Below, one piece after another: positions 34,229 through 47,057 of a stretch of 64,000 bases of DNA (positions within the stretch are counted from its first letter, which is position 1; each line of letters begins with the position of its first letter). Where the stretch lies: NCBI GenBank assembly GCA_003952965.2, contig CM025849.1:33144128-33208127 (forward strand), given 5' to 3'. The notes beneath the pieces were generated by a model. It did no database searches and had not been told where the DNA came from. It worked only from the letters and a program-made list of their open reading frames with translations. This DNA is from Morella rubra (taxonomy: Eukaryota; Streptophyta; Magnoliopsida; Fagales; Myricaceae). Made by a program: the position numbers and the translations under genes.

Positions 34229-34951
34229 TTTTGTTTTGGCTGAAACGAACCTATATTTTTTCTACTATTATCTTATCAGCCCTACTGGCGCACCCAAGAG
34301 AAAAACCTATCTTTTCACTCGACACAAAAATTTTATATTAGCTAAGTCATGATCAAATTTCTTAGTGGATGAGCTTGAATTCTTCGTCCTCTCTTTCTTC
34401 TTCTCCCTATCAAACTGTCTTGGAATGCACAACCCATATACGACGGCCAGCTACGTACAGAGAACGTTTGTAGTGGATGACCATGATTTGAATGTCCGTC
34501 AATTGGGATAATTGACCAAATTGTGGTTAATTAAAGTCAAACACAATATTAAAGGTTTTGAGCTAATTAATCGCTTCAATTGATTTTCGAATTTCTCCTC
34601 CACAAAGATTAGATTATCCAGAATTTAAAAAGCATCAAGAAATTAGCTTGAACGAATTTGTATCAATCCATTACACAAATTGCTGAGGAAAATATTGTTT
34701 AAGAAAATTAGCAAGAGTCTTGTGCCTTAGGAGCAATATTTGTGAGCATGGGGTGAATTTAATCTGAATAATACAGATAGTAATTCTATGGGCAATGCGG
34801 TAAGCTAAGATCTTTTTTTAGTATAATTAAACTTTATTACAGCAAACCGCAAAACTCATCCACAAAGAATTAAAAAATATATAATAAAAGACCAAGAAAT
34901 ATCAGACTTTCCTATAAAAGAGCTAAAAAATTTAACAAATAACAACTCAAA
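34229..34951. other. Intergenic DNA
   Basis: No gene or repeat recognised, apart from flanking of the CACTA-type element that starts at 34952. Confidence 0.5.
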
Positions 34952-36979
34952 CACTACAAGAGATTTGCCCTTTAGCTACGAATTTATCAGCAACGAAATT
35001 AATTTCATAGTTATAATTATGCTTTTACAGCACAAATATTGTTTCGTCGCTATAAATTTAATTAGCAACAACTTTATTAGTGACTACTCAATTTTATCGC
35101 TAAAGACAATTTAGCGACGACTTTATCAGTGACTATTCAATTTTGTAGCTAAAAATACTTCTTTTGTGACAAATATATTATTATCGCTTAAAAGGTAAAA
35201 CAAATAGTTTTTACTGACGAAATTGTACATTCGTCGCGCCAAAAGTGTTATGTGACAAAATAATTGTGTCGCTAAAAATAGTCTTGACAGGGCTGAAATT
35301 TTCAGCACCTATCGCGTGGACGCCAGGACAGGGGCTGGATTCCAGCCCCGTGTGCGCAACTTTGAGCGCAGGACGTGCGCGAGAGTGGGGGCGTTGGAAT
35401 TTTGTGCCCCCGTGCGTTATATTTCTAAGTCGCGCGGGCCGTGCATGACTTAGAAATATAAATCAAGTGCGAATGATTTATATATTATTAAATTAAATAA
35501 TATTATTATTTATTTTTTATAGTTATTATGATATTAAAAAAAAAACATATAATTCAAAAAATACGTAGAAAATGGTTTCATAAATATAAAAATTATAAAA
35601 ATAGATAAAATATCAACTAATTTTCTACTTTATCTATTTTTATAATTTTTATAATATAAAATGGTTTCATATTTTATCCATTTTTATAATTTTTTCTATT
35701 TATGAAACTATTTTCTACTTATTTTTTGAATTATATATTTTTTCTGATTTTTTAAATTATTTTTTGAATATCATAATAACTATAAATTAAAAGATAGGAT
35801 AGAAAGGTATTTCCGTTGGTTTGTGGAGTAAATTAGTAATTGATGTTTCTTACTCATACGTTATTACCTATATACCCCTAACTAGATGGTTATTTTTTAG
35901 AACAGACAAGGACATGATTGTCTTTCAATCACTGTTGCCCTAACACACGCTTCAACCATTCATTTAAACCCAAACCCTAACTTATCTTCTTTTCACTGCC
36001 GCCTCCCCTCTTTTCTTTGAATTTCTATCATTCATCTCTCACGACAAACCTAACTCTTTCGTCTCCCTCGGCGAACCCAAATCCCAAATCTTTCGGCTCC
36101 CTCTGCCCTCTCTCTCTCTCAAAATGAAGATGAAAATTTAGTCTTCCACTTCCACGACACCTCCGCGAATGACAAGGGGTAACATTCTCACGATATTTTG
36201 AATCTATGGAAGCACGTTATGAACGAAGACATGATCACCACCGCGATGGAGAAGGGGGCAGTATTCTCACGGTGTTTTGGATCCTACGCTTTTCTCGGTC
36301 AAGATCTCTTTTTTATTTCACTTTGAACTTGTACTGAGTTTTTGATTGCTAGGTATTGTTGAGAGATGATTTTGTTTGTGAAAAATGTGAATATTGATTT
36401 GTCGTCGTTGATTTGTTGTTTTGTACCAATCGGATTGTTAGGCTTGTGTGTTGTAATCAATCTGAATGTATCTCTTCCCTGCAGCTAAATTACAATTTCC
36501 ATTTCTTCCTTCTCATTTCCCCCTTTCGAGATTTATGTTTGAATTAATCTATTGAATGGTAAAGTGACAAATGGGAAGTCGTAGAAATTTCGAAGTTTCA
36601 ATGACAGTCGCAAAACAACACCTTCCACAAAATTATATGGCCGAAAATAAGCACTTGCGAGACCAGATTTTCGTTGCTGAACAAGCATTTTTGCGACCCC
36701 TGATTTTCGTTGCTGAATGAGCATTTTTGCGACGGTCATGGCAACGGGGTAACCACAACAGCGACCCTTGAGGAAGCCCTCTTGCAACGCCATCTTAAGT
36801 CGCAATTTGTTCTGCAGTAGCAACAGAGAGAAAAAAATGCCGCCAGATGTCTATAGTGACGCGGTAAAAGCGACGGAGGTGCGATGTTTTTATTTTTGTC
36901 AAATTTTTTCTGTAACGACGTTTTTGGGGGGTTGCAGCGACGTGTTGTCTTGCTGCTGTAGCCCGAATTTGTTGTAGTG
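34952..36979. mobile_element. Short non-autonomous CACTA-type element (2.03 kb)
   Basis: Begins CACTACAAGAGATTTG and ends CGAATTTGTTGTAGTG; the ends are imperfect inverted repeats. It is flanked by AAA on both sides, fitting a 3-bp target duplication. Subterminal words TTAGCGACGA-like (34970-35280) and GCGACGG/CAGCGACC-like (36590-36960) fill both ends. No transposase is seen. Inside are a structured GC-rich block (35291-35460), an AT-rich foldback (35505-35790) and a CT-rich leader-like segment (35940-36130), probably captured host DNA. Confidence 0.72.
35505..35790. repeat. AT-rich foldback (MITE-like) inside the CACTA element
   Basis: The left half (TATAGTTATTATGATATT ... AATTCAAAAAATACGTAGAAA ... 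TTTCATAAAT) recurs as its reverse complement in the right half, ending at AATATCATAATAACTATA. A duplicated internal TTATAAAAATRGATAAAA word sits at the centre. It would fold into a long hairpin. Probably a MITE nested in the larger element. Confidence 0.7.
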
Positions 36980-37087
36980 AAATCTCTTATTTTTCAAAAA
37001 GTTCATTAGACATCGAAACAATAAATATACAATAAGGCTTTTTCAAGATTATAATTAATTTCCAAAAATTAACATTCTAAAACCCAT
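36980..37087. other. Short flank before gypsy LTR
   Basis: AT-rich; no feature. The exact start of the LTR that follows is not determinable without its 3' partner. Confidence 0.4.
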
Positions 37088-37886
37088 CATGCCAGTGGCA
37101 AGAGGTTCCAGAGATAATATTACTCACCTTTGACAGAGGACCATGTTCCCAAGAGACACAGGTGTGGTCAGGACAGAAGGTCGAAATAGCAATTAAATTC
37201 TGGAATGATTTATGAAGATTTTCTGCTCAACTATGGCTTGTTGGAAATCTATACGAGTCTAGTTTCCAACGCATCAAACGGCGTACATTTTGGAGTCTTC
37301 TAGACCAAGTTATGGTTAAGTTCTCCAAGGAGGTCAGGCTGGCAGCTATTTCCAAGGTCTAGCGATTTGGACGAGTTTGCTATTTTTAGCTTGTTCTTTG
37401 GATTTTCAATGTGTCTTTTCATTTCCCTAAGAGTCTTTTATGTTTCCTAAGTCCTAATTAATATTTTGGAAGATTTATTCTCATTTACTCATGTTTGGAG
37501 TTGTTCCAAGCTTTGCTATTTAAACCCCTATCTTGTAGTAGAAAAGGACATATAGATTTTGAGTGTTTATACAACTTGAGCCTTAGGCTATTTGAAGAAG
37601 GATTTATTCTACAAACTCTTATCCTTCGGTGGATTCCGATATAGGTGGCGAGTTCTTGCTCTGTATCCGTGTTGGATTACATTGGGTGGTGATTTCTGTA
37701 TCCCTTTGTGTTCTACTTGGGTTGAGCTTATCTATCCGAGTGTGTGAAGAGTGTTTCGAGATATCCATACACTTTCCTGACACTTTCCACAAATATCCCG
37801 ACATCTCATCATTTTTCCTGAGGTCCCCCTTCTATCCCCAGGTGCTCAAGGTGTCCCGCGCTTTTCTCGGTTAACCTCGTATTAAG
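37088..37886 (+). mobile_element. Probable 5' LTR of a Ty3/gypsy element
   Basis: This stretch lies directly upstream of a primer-binding site and gag, so by position it is the 5' LTR. A TATA-like CTATTTAAACCCC lies near 37520, in the right place for U3/R transcription. The left boundary is uncertain because no 3' LTR is found in the window. Confidence 0.6.
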
Positions 37887-37898
37887 TGGTATCAGAGC
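37887..37898 (+). promoter_or_regulatory. Primer-binding site (initiator Met-tRNA type)
   Basis: TGGTATCAGAGC is the classic plant retrotransposon primer site complementary to the 3' end of initiator methionine tRNA. It is 12 bases before the gag ATG at 37910. Confidence 0.92.
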
Positions 37899-37909
37899 TT
37901 TTGGTTGTC

Positions 37910-39959
37910 ATGGCAGGTCATCGTCGTCGTGGGCCAAATGTTGACTCTCCTCCAGCTTGTGAAAGAGATCTCCATGAAGTTGAAATTGCAGATCTAGGAG
38001 ACAATTACAACAACTTCAGCAACGTCTTGAGCATTATGAGCCTTTTGATTCTCATCATGGTTCGGATGGTGAATCTTCTCATCATGAGAATGAGAATCCT
38101 TTCTATCATGAACGAAGTGAAGCATCATCGGAGGAACACGTTCATCATCATCGTCACCAAAATCGAAGAAACCATGGAGTTCAACGAGATCAACTTGATG
38201 TGAGAGTTGATGTCCCTGAGTTTGAAGGAAGGATGCAGCCGGACGAGTTTCTTGATTGGTTACATTTGGTGGAGCGGATCTTTGATTATAAGGAGGTGCC
38301 GAAGAAAGAAAGGTGAAGCTTGTTGCTTTGAAATTGAAGAAATATGCTTCTCTATGGTGGGAGAATTTAAAGAAGCAGCGTGCTCGAGAAGGAAGAAGTC
38401 GTATTGCTACATGGGAAAAGATGAGAAAAGTTTTGAAGCAAAAATTTTTGCTGGATAATTACCGACAAGAAATTTTTCATAATTTTTAAAATTTCAAGAA
38501 AAAAATATTTCAAAGGAAGAATATACTGCAGAGTTCGATCATCTCATGATGAAATGTGATGTGGCGGAACGGAAGAGCAAACTGTCGCTCGTTATCTTGG
38601 TGGGCTAAAATAGGAGATTGGCAATATTGTCCAATTACAACCATATTGGACCTACAATGATGTTGTAAAACTTGCAATGAAGGTGGAAAAGCAACAAAAG
38701 GAGGCTCATGGAAGTAGACCGGATTTGGAGCAAAGGATGCTCATTCCAACAGAGGGAGCTCTTTAGTCCCTAAAGTTTCAGCACCAAGTTTTCAGCAAAC
38801 AAAGAAACTCCTCAACTCCTGAAAATGAAGGAGGACCAAGTTCAATTTGCCAAAATCCTACTTGTTGTAAGTGTTTCAAATGCCAAGGATTCAGTCATAT
38901 TACTTCTGATTTTCCAAACTGCATAGTGTGACTCTTATTGAAGAAGAATGGACATGGACGAAGGCGATGAAGAAACCAATGGAAAAGATGAAGAAAACAA
39001 GGAAGACGAAGATGTCACTTATGCCGACATTGGAGAATCACTTGTGTTCGAAGAAGTTTGAGTTCAGTCCATGAAGATTGTGATGAAATGGCTGCGGACA
39101 AAATCTTTCAAACAAGATGCACTTCCCATGGCAAAGTTTGTGAGAATGTGGTGGCTGAAGACATGGTGAAGAAGTTGAAACTTAAGACACAACCTCATCC
39201 TCAACCTTACAAGCTTACGTGGTTTCGAAAAGGAAACGAGGTGAAGGTAAATAAACGCACTCTTGTTCAATTTTCTATTGGCAAGAATTACAAAGATGAA
39301 GTATTATGTGATGTTATGCCTATGGATGCTTGCCATTTACTTCTTGGTAGACCATGGCAATATGATAGAAAATCTATTCATGAAGGTTTCAAGAATACTT
39401 ATGATTTTGTCAAAGATGGAGTAAGGATCATTTTGGGTCCTTTACGTTTGGAGAGATCTCCCAAACCTTATAAAGGAGAGGGAAATAATTTACTCTCTAT
39501 ATGTTGAAAAGGAATTAGTGTGTTCTAACGAAGTTTGTGCTCTTGTGGTGATGGAAGAAAATGAAGAAGTGAATGAACCACCTCTTATTATGCAATCTCT
39601 TCTTGAGGAATTCCTTGATGTCATCCCGAAGAAATTCCATATGGTCTCCCTCCTATGAGAGACATTTAACATTGCATTGATCTTATACTGGGTTCCATCA
39701 TTCCAAACAAAGCAGCCTATAGGATGAGTCCTAAGGAGAATGAAGAATTGCAAAGGCAAGTTGGGGAGCTTTTGGCTAAAGGCTTTGTGAAAGAAAGCAT
39801 GAGTCCTTGTGCTGTCCCCGCACTTCTTGTACCAAAGAAGGATGGAACGTGGCGGATGTGTGTTGATAGTAGAGCAGTGAATAAGATTACCATCAAATAT
39901 TGCTTCCTTATTCCTCGCCTTGATGATCTTCTTGACCAACTTCATGGTGCTTCTATCGA
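37910..39959 (+). pseudogene. Ty3/gypsy gag-protease-RT, truncated and broken
   Basis: gag begins MAGHRRRGPNVDSPP at 37910, shifts frame near 38000, and shows the Retrotrans_gag-like VPEFEGRMQPDEFLDWLHLV and LKLKKYASLWWENLKKQ in other frames. A zinc knuckle (CFKCQGFSHI) lies near 38875. The protease region 39058-39507 keeps KTQPHPQPYKLTWF and DACHLLLGRPWQYDRKS, but the aspartate active-site segment appears deleted between KVC and ENVV. Reverse transcriptase starts ([40 protein letters not shown]) and ends at LDQLHGAS, where homology stops at about 39959. No FIDD box, integrase or 3' LTR. Confidence 0.88.
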
Positions 39960-39984
39960 AGATTTGCAGCAGTTTTGGTTGTAA

Positions 39985-42262
39985 TCAAATTTCTCTTTTC
40001 CGTGTAGTGCTAGGTAATGGTAGTACTGGAGCCGAAATTTGAAATTCTGGTTCTGGTACCAATAAAAAGTGGATGCCCATTTTGGCATCTGGTTCCAGTC
40101 TAGCAAGTGTCTAGATCGAACTTTAGAACGATCAGTAGCCTAATAAATTATCCTGAAGGAAGAATGCACAACAACATTGCCATAACCAAGCTCAGAAACC
40201 ACAACAAAATAATTCCCTTGAGAGACAAAGAACAATGAAAAATAAAAACACTTCATAGCCTAAAAAATGAATAATTTTTTTTAAAAAAATGTCAATACTT
40301 CAATTTCAAAACGGAGAAACAAAGTAGGGAGATTACTACATCATCCAAAATTCTAAATTTGATTTGAAACCAAAACAAATCCAATCATCACAACCAAAAT
40401 AAATCTAATCATGCAAATCAAAAGCAAACCATATCTACTCATTCAAATTTGAAACCAAAACAAATCACAATTTTTAACACTAATCACATAACAAACCCTA
40501 ATTCCAAGTTTCTAACATAATTCACATATTAACAAATAATAAAAATAAAATATAAAAAAAAAAAAAAAAAAAGACTAAAGAGAGATCGGCTGAGGGAAGC
40601 TCAGCTGCTAGCGAGGTCTCAAATCTGAGACTGAGAGTAGTGAAAGTGATGAGAGTGAGCGTAGGCCATGGTGAGAGACTAAGAATTGAGATTGAGGGGG
40701 TGAGAGATTAGTGGGCCAATGGTGAGAGTTGAGGCTTGGGAGAAGCGGTGATAGAGGTAGCGACAGACTGTTGAGAGATAAAGGAGAGGCGAGATTTAGG
40801 AGAAGGAGAAAGAGAAAGAGAAGTGAGGTTGTGGGGGAGGGGGTGAAAGGATCCCCAGTGATGACATAGACCGTGACAACCATGTGTGGGAGAATAGGTG
40901 CGAAGATGAGGCACTAGTGGCACCCATGGGCACCTTTGATACGTTGACAGCATGCGCGGCGAGAACACCACAACCAAGCCATGGCATCAGAGCCCCTGAC
41001 AAGGCATGGCGCCCCAACAATGCCCATGCCTAGCATTCCAGCTAGCAGGCCACAAATATGCCATGATAAGCTCATGGCTAGCCCATGGCCTTGCCATGAT
41101 ACGTGCCACAGCAAGTCCTTGGCCACCAGCCAAACCAAGCAGCAGTAGCGGGCCAACAGACAAAGGAGTGTCATGACACAGGATGGCCACCACCACCACC
41201 CATGGCGGAGTAGCACCACCCCTACCGGTGCTAGGTGGGGAATGGAAGAGGAAGGTTCAAGAAGCCGAATGAGTACCACCATCCATGGAGGTGCAAGCGG
41301 CGCCAGTAGCGCTGTGGATGGCGGCAAATGATAGCGAGATCTAGACAATTATGGAGGTATCATCAGAGAATAGTTTCCTTTTTTATTGAGTTGAATAAAT
41401 CATATCTTCTAGATTTAAGGATCCTTTCCTAAACTCTAGAAGATTCTTTCCTTTGAGTTTATCTTGATTTAGGCATGTAATATCAAATCTCTTTGATTGA
41501 AGGGATTGATTCCTAAAGATCAGAGAATTGATTTAGATTTGCTTTGATTGCAATTTGATTTGATTTCCTTAGGGTTTGTAAGCACCTAAGGATGTCTATA
41601 TAAAACCCTTAGGTACGTTAGTGTGATTCAGTCAAAATAGTAGAGTCTTGGAGAGCCTGAGTGCTTTTGGGAGTATTTTGGCCAAGCTAGGCACGTATAT
41701 GCTAAGTCGTTGTCAAGGCTAAATAACCTTGTCATTGGGATTCATTTTAGGTTAATAACCTAGTTTGGGTATTCTTTCTTGGGCTAATTAATCCTTGATT
41801 GAGATTGTTCTATGTTCTTGTGGTTTTTGGGCTAATTAACTCTTAACTGTTCTTCGTTCATATCAATAATATCTCAAATGTTCTCTATTTTGTATGTTAG
41901 ATCCTATATTTTAGCTCGTGAGTTGCCAAGAATGGTTTAGGAGATCGATTGGCGTGATCGTGTTTGAATCACTTGACAGGAGTTGATGTTGTTAAGGTGG
42001 CCTAGATCGGGGTCTCTAATAGGGGGTTGACATAACCCACAGTTTTGGTCTAGGGGTTTAATTTTATAAAACTGGGTTGTTTTGGACCTAGGTAAAAAAT
42101 AAAAATAAGTAGAACCAGAATTCTAGGCGTTGAAGGCAGAATTACTGATTTTGCCTTCTATGCAAGATCGCCTATTGCCTTTGACTTCGGTTCCAAATGG
42201 TAGGCAAAACCAATATTGGAAGCGGAATTCCAGTACCGGCGGATAAAATGCCCATCCCTTCT
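39985..42262. other. Repeat-derived DNA, possible hAT-like remnant
   Basis: The two ends carry similar words in inverted orientation (GTAGTACTGGAGCCGAAATT near 40020; CGGTACTGGAATTCCGCTT on the minus strand near 42230), suggesting a non-autonomous DNA transposon, but terminal repeats and target duplication are not clean. 40595-41340 is GC-rich with long meaningless minus-strand frames. 41350-41950 resembles an LTR or promoter, with a TATA-like TCTATATAAAACCC near 41596. No coding gene recognised. Confidence 0.35.
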
Positions 42263-42639
42263 TTTGTGGACCTAGGCAATTACCTAACCACGTTAAATTC
42301 GGTGTCTATATATATGGTGAACCCTTCCTATATCTGCCAGACCTGCAGCCGGTAAAGTATTATTTTTTTTCTTTTTTCTGTCTCAGGAGTATTCCGTATA
42401 CTTTTTTTCTGCTACTTTTTTTCATTAGTCTAGATAATATAACGTCACGTGTAGTTTCATGTAGTAAAACTCATAGAACACAAATATATAGTATTTTCAT
42501 CGCGCAAGACTCATTAGAGTAAGGTATATATAGGTTTTCAAGCGCATAGACTCAGAAAGAAAATTATTATTAATATGTCTTAATCGCGATGATCTATTTT
42601 TTGGCCTTCTCATTATTGTGCGATATCTTTATCGTGGTT
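42263..42639. other. Flank upstream of the first receptor-kinase pseudogene
   Basis: AT-rich with TATATATA near 42312. No exon. The N-terminal LRRs expected upstream of 42640 are absent. Confidence 0.5.
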
Positions 42640-43544
42640 AAACATTCGACATATGAAGGTCCTAACAATATTGGATTTATCCAGAAACAAACTAACAGGA
42701 GTTATCCCACCAACCATTTGTGGCCTCCAAGACCTAGTTAATCTCTCATTGGAAGACAATAGATTGGAAGGTTCAATTCCGGAATATTTCGATACAATGA
42801 TGAGTTTGGAGTACTTGGATCTTTCCAATAATGAATTATATAGTCACATTTTAAAGTCCTTAGAAGCCCTCTGGTACTTAAGGTTTTTAAATGTCTCCTT
42901 TAGTAAACTGAAGGAAAATTCCTATGGGAGGACCATTTGTAAACTTCTCGGCCAAATCATTCATTTCAAACGATGCACTAATTTGCGGTGCTCTCGGACT
43001 CCAAGTTTCCCCTTGCTAAGAAAGTCCTGCTTGACCAAAGCTAGTTACAAAGTGCATATACTACATTATGTACTACCAATAATTGGGGATCTAATGATTG
43101 GAATTATTTTGCACAAAATGCCAGAAGAGGAAGGACAAATCTTCATGTGAGGTAGAATTGCCCCCTTTAGCAACATGGAGAAGAGTTTCCCACCAAGAAA
43201 TTTTGCGAGCAACAAAAAGGTTGAGTGCAAATAATATAATTGGAGAAGGGAGAGTAATTTGGATCAGTCTACAAAGGAACAATTTCAGACGGTACAAATG
43301 TTGCAGTTAAAGTGTTAAATTTGCGAGTAGAAGGGACATTTCCAAGGTTTGACACAAAGTGTGAGGTACTTTGCAACATTTGTCACTAAACTCTTGTCAA
43401 ATTCACAAGTCCTTGTAGCAACATGGACTTTAAAGCCTTTGTGTTAGAATACATGCCCAATCGAAACCTAGAGATGCGATTGCTTTCTAATTACTGCTTT
43501 TTGAATTTGTTGCAAAAGCTAAATATAATGATCGATGTCACAAC
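42640..43544 (+). pseudogene. LRR receptor-like kinase, pseudogene 1, first part
   Basis: Starts within the LRR array: MKVLTILDLSRNKLTGVIPP, GLQDLVNLSLEDNRLEGSIP, SLEYLDLSNNEL, then a frameshift after FLNVSFSKLKE. In shifted frames it continues to a membrane segment and the kinase linker LPPLATWRRVSHQEILRATK, LSANNIIGEG (glycine loop, broken at 43250), NVAVKVLNLRVEGTF, and NMDFKAFVLEYMPN, up to LQKLNIMIDV at about 43537. There the copia-type insertion begins. The order fits LRR subfamily XII plasma-membrane pattern-recognition kinases. The signal peptide and first LRRs are missing. The paralogue is 56819-59696. Confidence 0.88.
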
Positions 43545-44792
43545 TGAAAGTTTGCTTGCAGAAAATTAACTTACTAATTCTTTTTGTTGATCTCAAGAAT
43601 TCTTAAAAAATCTTTAGGTTCTTGTCGATCTCACGGTCTTGAGAATTTCACAAATGTCTTAGGATTTTCTGAGTTCTAATGGCCAACTCTAAAACTAACA
43701 ATTAATTTATTTATTTTTGGGTAGACTATCTCATAGCTATCCTTATATATGAAAACCCTAGCTGTGATAGTGCGTGAGATTGTTAGAAATCTTAGATCTC
43801 GGCCGTAGGATCACATGAAAAAACTTTTTTTCCATTAACTCCTTTATATTCTTTTATTCTGAATTTTAGGCTTCTACTAATTGTAATCATGTCCATCAAC
43901 ATATTACAATTCACCCCCGAGAATTTGAGATTGATTTATGAAATCCCTTTTGCTAACAATTATTTGTTTATTTATCCATTCCACCACGCTATATTCCATA
44001 TGAGCTAATAGGACCGAATATTATCATTGATAAAATCCCTAGCTCATATAATCTTAATTTTATAATCTTAATTGTTTGGATTCTCGAATTGTTTCCAAAA
44101 CAATTTCACAAATAAATATATATCCAAATTAATTTCAAAAAATATTTTCACAAAATTCCTCTGTTAGGGATTTCTTTTTCTAGAGTCCAACCCTATACAA
44201 ATATACTTGGATATACTATCTCATAAAGAGACTTGTGGATTCTTTATTTAGCATTATACAAATTCATTTATCACTCACAAGACCCGACCTTGTTTGGAAT
44301 ATTTGACCTAGAAAGATCATCACCAAATGACTCGGTCAGAGTACAAGTACACAATAAACAAATCTGCATAAACTTCTCAGGTCTAAGGATAACATAAACA
44401 AATTGTGTTGAATATCTTCTCAACATCAATGATCACTTCTAGAAGGTATCCATATTTGATCTTGTTTAGTACATGTACTCTTACATTACACCCACTCATT
44501 TGCTTAAGGTCACCACCTTGATGACTGAGTATATCATCCTATTTAATAAAGGCACAACGAGCATAGACCTATTGTACATAAATATGTACTTTGGTCTAAA
44601 ACAAAACATCAAGTGTACAAAGGAATCGAAAAGTCACACTCCGCCTTTGATTTATTAATCATTGGTATGATTTTTCTATAATGTCACTTAATAATAACCA
44701 TATAACATCTTATGTCACAACATATTACCCAATAACGTGGCATCTAAATAACAATTATTTAGAATAATGACTTTTAGAGCATATTTCTTACA
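43545..44792 (-). repeat. Left LTR of the copia insertion (minus orientation)
   Basis: On the minus strand it starts TGTAAGAAATATGCTC at 44792 and ends GCAAACTTTCA at 43545, so TG...CA as in normal LTRs. It is preceded (minus strand) by the polypurine tract at 44793-44808, which marks it as a 3' LTR. Confidence 0.82.
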
Positions 44793-44808
44793 ATCTCCCA
44801 CTTGTACT
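44793..44808 (-). promoter_or_regulatory. Polypurine tract (plus-strand primer site)
   Basis: Minus strand AGTACAAGTGGGAGAT directly abuts the LTR start, the usual copia polypurine tract. It fixes the orientation of the internal domain as minus and the left repeat as the 3' LTR. Confidence 0.85.
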
Positions 44809-47057
44809 AAAAAACATTCATATAGGTATCTCATACCCATGTATCTCTTTTCTATCTCATACCCATGTATCTCCTTCCTGTTATAACCAATTTACAACTT
44901 CTCCAACTCATGAACCTTTACCCAATATTCATACACAAATCCAAAATTGATCAACTATAATTATACTTGAATTTGTATATCCCTGGACGATTTGCAAATT
45001 CTCAACTCCAAACACTATCAAACAGTCTTTAATACTTCTCGAGTACTTGAAAATATACTTGATCGTTGTCCAGTATTAAGGGCCTACGTCAGATAAACAT
45101 TCACTCATAATGTTGACTACATGACTTATATATGGCCTTATCTCTCTCTTCATGAAAAGATGAAATTATGCCTAAAAAGTAAAGCATTTCAACATCCTTT
45201 AAACCATTCCTTGCCAATACTTGTCAAAATAGTCCAAAAACCTGTTTCTTGGTTTCCAAAAAGTTTGATTCCAAGAACTTGGAATACTTCCAAAGGTCTT
45301 TGACTTGAAAAATGGTTCATTAACCATCTTTTCATTGATGACATATCCAAGATGTCATTCACAATGAGTAGTATGTCACTAACATAATGAACTAGAAATA
45401 TTACTAAACTCTCATTGACTTCTTGTTAACACAAGGTACATCTATGTTTCATGAAAAATCAACCTATTTGATCATTTCATTAAAATAGATTCTCATGTAA
45501 TGATCCCGAGCTCTGAATTATTGAGACTCATCAGTAAGTTCAGTAACATCCTATTCAATTGATCTAATCTACCCTTCTATTAGCTTAATTGACTATTTCA
45601 TCAAGAACAGTCATGCTTTTGCTTTCTTTTAGGCCATACTCTTTTAAAAAAAATAATATTCCTACTGACAATCACTACTAGTTCATTTGACCATATCAAA
45701 TAAAATCTAATGAACAAGTGATTCAAATATATGCTTATCTCCCACAGAATATATCTTATAAAGTTCAATAAAATATTTCAGCAACATCATTGTGCCGTGA
45801 TGTAACAAGGGAATTAATTGAGACCATTTCCAAGATGAGTTCAAAACTTATCTAATTATCTGAGTATCTTGATACTCACTTCCAGTTGGTTTTTCCACTT
45901 TACTCTGTAATTTCTTGAACTTTCAAAAAATTCAAACTTATGATTCATCAGGTACAGTTAACTGTACTTGGAATACCCATCACTAAAAGTGACGAAACAG
46001 GAAAAACCCTTCTCTGATTATGTGGTAAAAAACATCCATATATATCAGAGTGCACTAACTCTAATAAACTTATAGCTTTAACCTCTTTTACTTTAAACGA
46101 ACTCTTGGTCATCTTTCATCGCATCCAAAGCAAAGAAAACTAGGTAGAGTTTGACCTTCATAAGGTTCAAAGACCCATGTTACTTTAATCTGTTGATCAT
46201 ATCTAGATTAGCATGGCCAAGTGTTAGACGCCACATACCAGTGAGATTTGCATTCCTCTTTCATTTTAGAGTTGCATCATTGACATCAGCATCTTTCTCA
46301 ATTTATTCATAGAGTCCACAATATTTTCCAAAAATATGTAAATCATCGATACTGGTACGAAAATCAATAAACTCTTTACATTTTAAACTTTTAAAAAATG
46401 AAATCACATTTCTACATAATTTTAGTGCATGTAAAGATAATTTTTCAAAAAATAAAATTTTATTCTTTTGTAGAATCTTATAAATAATACTAATGGTGGT
46501 CGCTGCAACACTTGTAGTTATCCCTATCTTCTACACAATTTCCCTTTCATTTAATCTTTGGATTCCCTTAAATCCTTGCAACTTATTACAAAAGTGAGAT
46601 ATAGTGTCCAAAAGGACATACAAACAATTTAGTGGACGATATATTAAATTTACTTTAATGATAAGTATATCTTCAGTAAGATTAATTTTTGACACAAAAC
46701 TTGGCATAGTCTATAATCATTACCAGGCATTAGTATTGCATAATATATCTGCAAAAAATATAGAAATCAATTCACATGTATATATAAATAAAAATCCATT
46801 AGTTCTGGGTTTTCGAATAACTAATGAAATGTCCCACTATGACACATAGATCAAATAAAATGTCTGAATATAACAATTATATTCTATGTCACTAGTATGT
46901 TCCAAGAGATTTTACCTTTTGTAAACATAATCCTATTTTATAAACCATGCAACAACTTGTAAAAGTAATAAAAACTATCTATCACGAATCCATCTCATGT
47001 CCCATACAATATGTATGTAAGTATCCGTGACTCTTGATTTCCTTTTAACCACCAAAT

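Noticed and set aside
40608..41348. Several overlapping minus-strand frames up to 144 codons
   Set aside because: Three overlapping frames in the same GC-rich block, tryptophan/cysteine-rich without domain pattern; no start context or splice signals.
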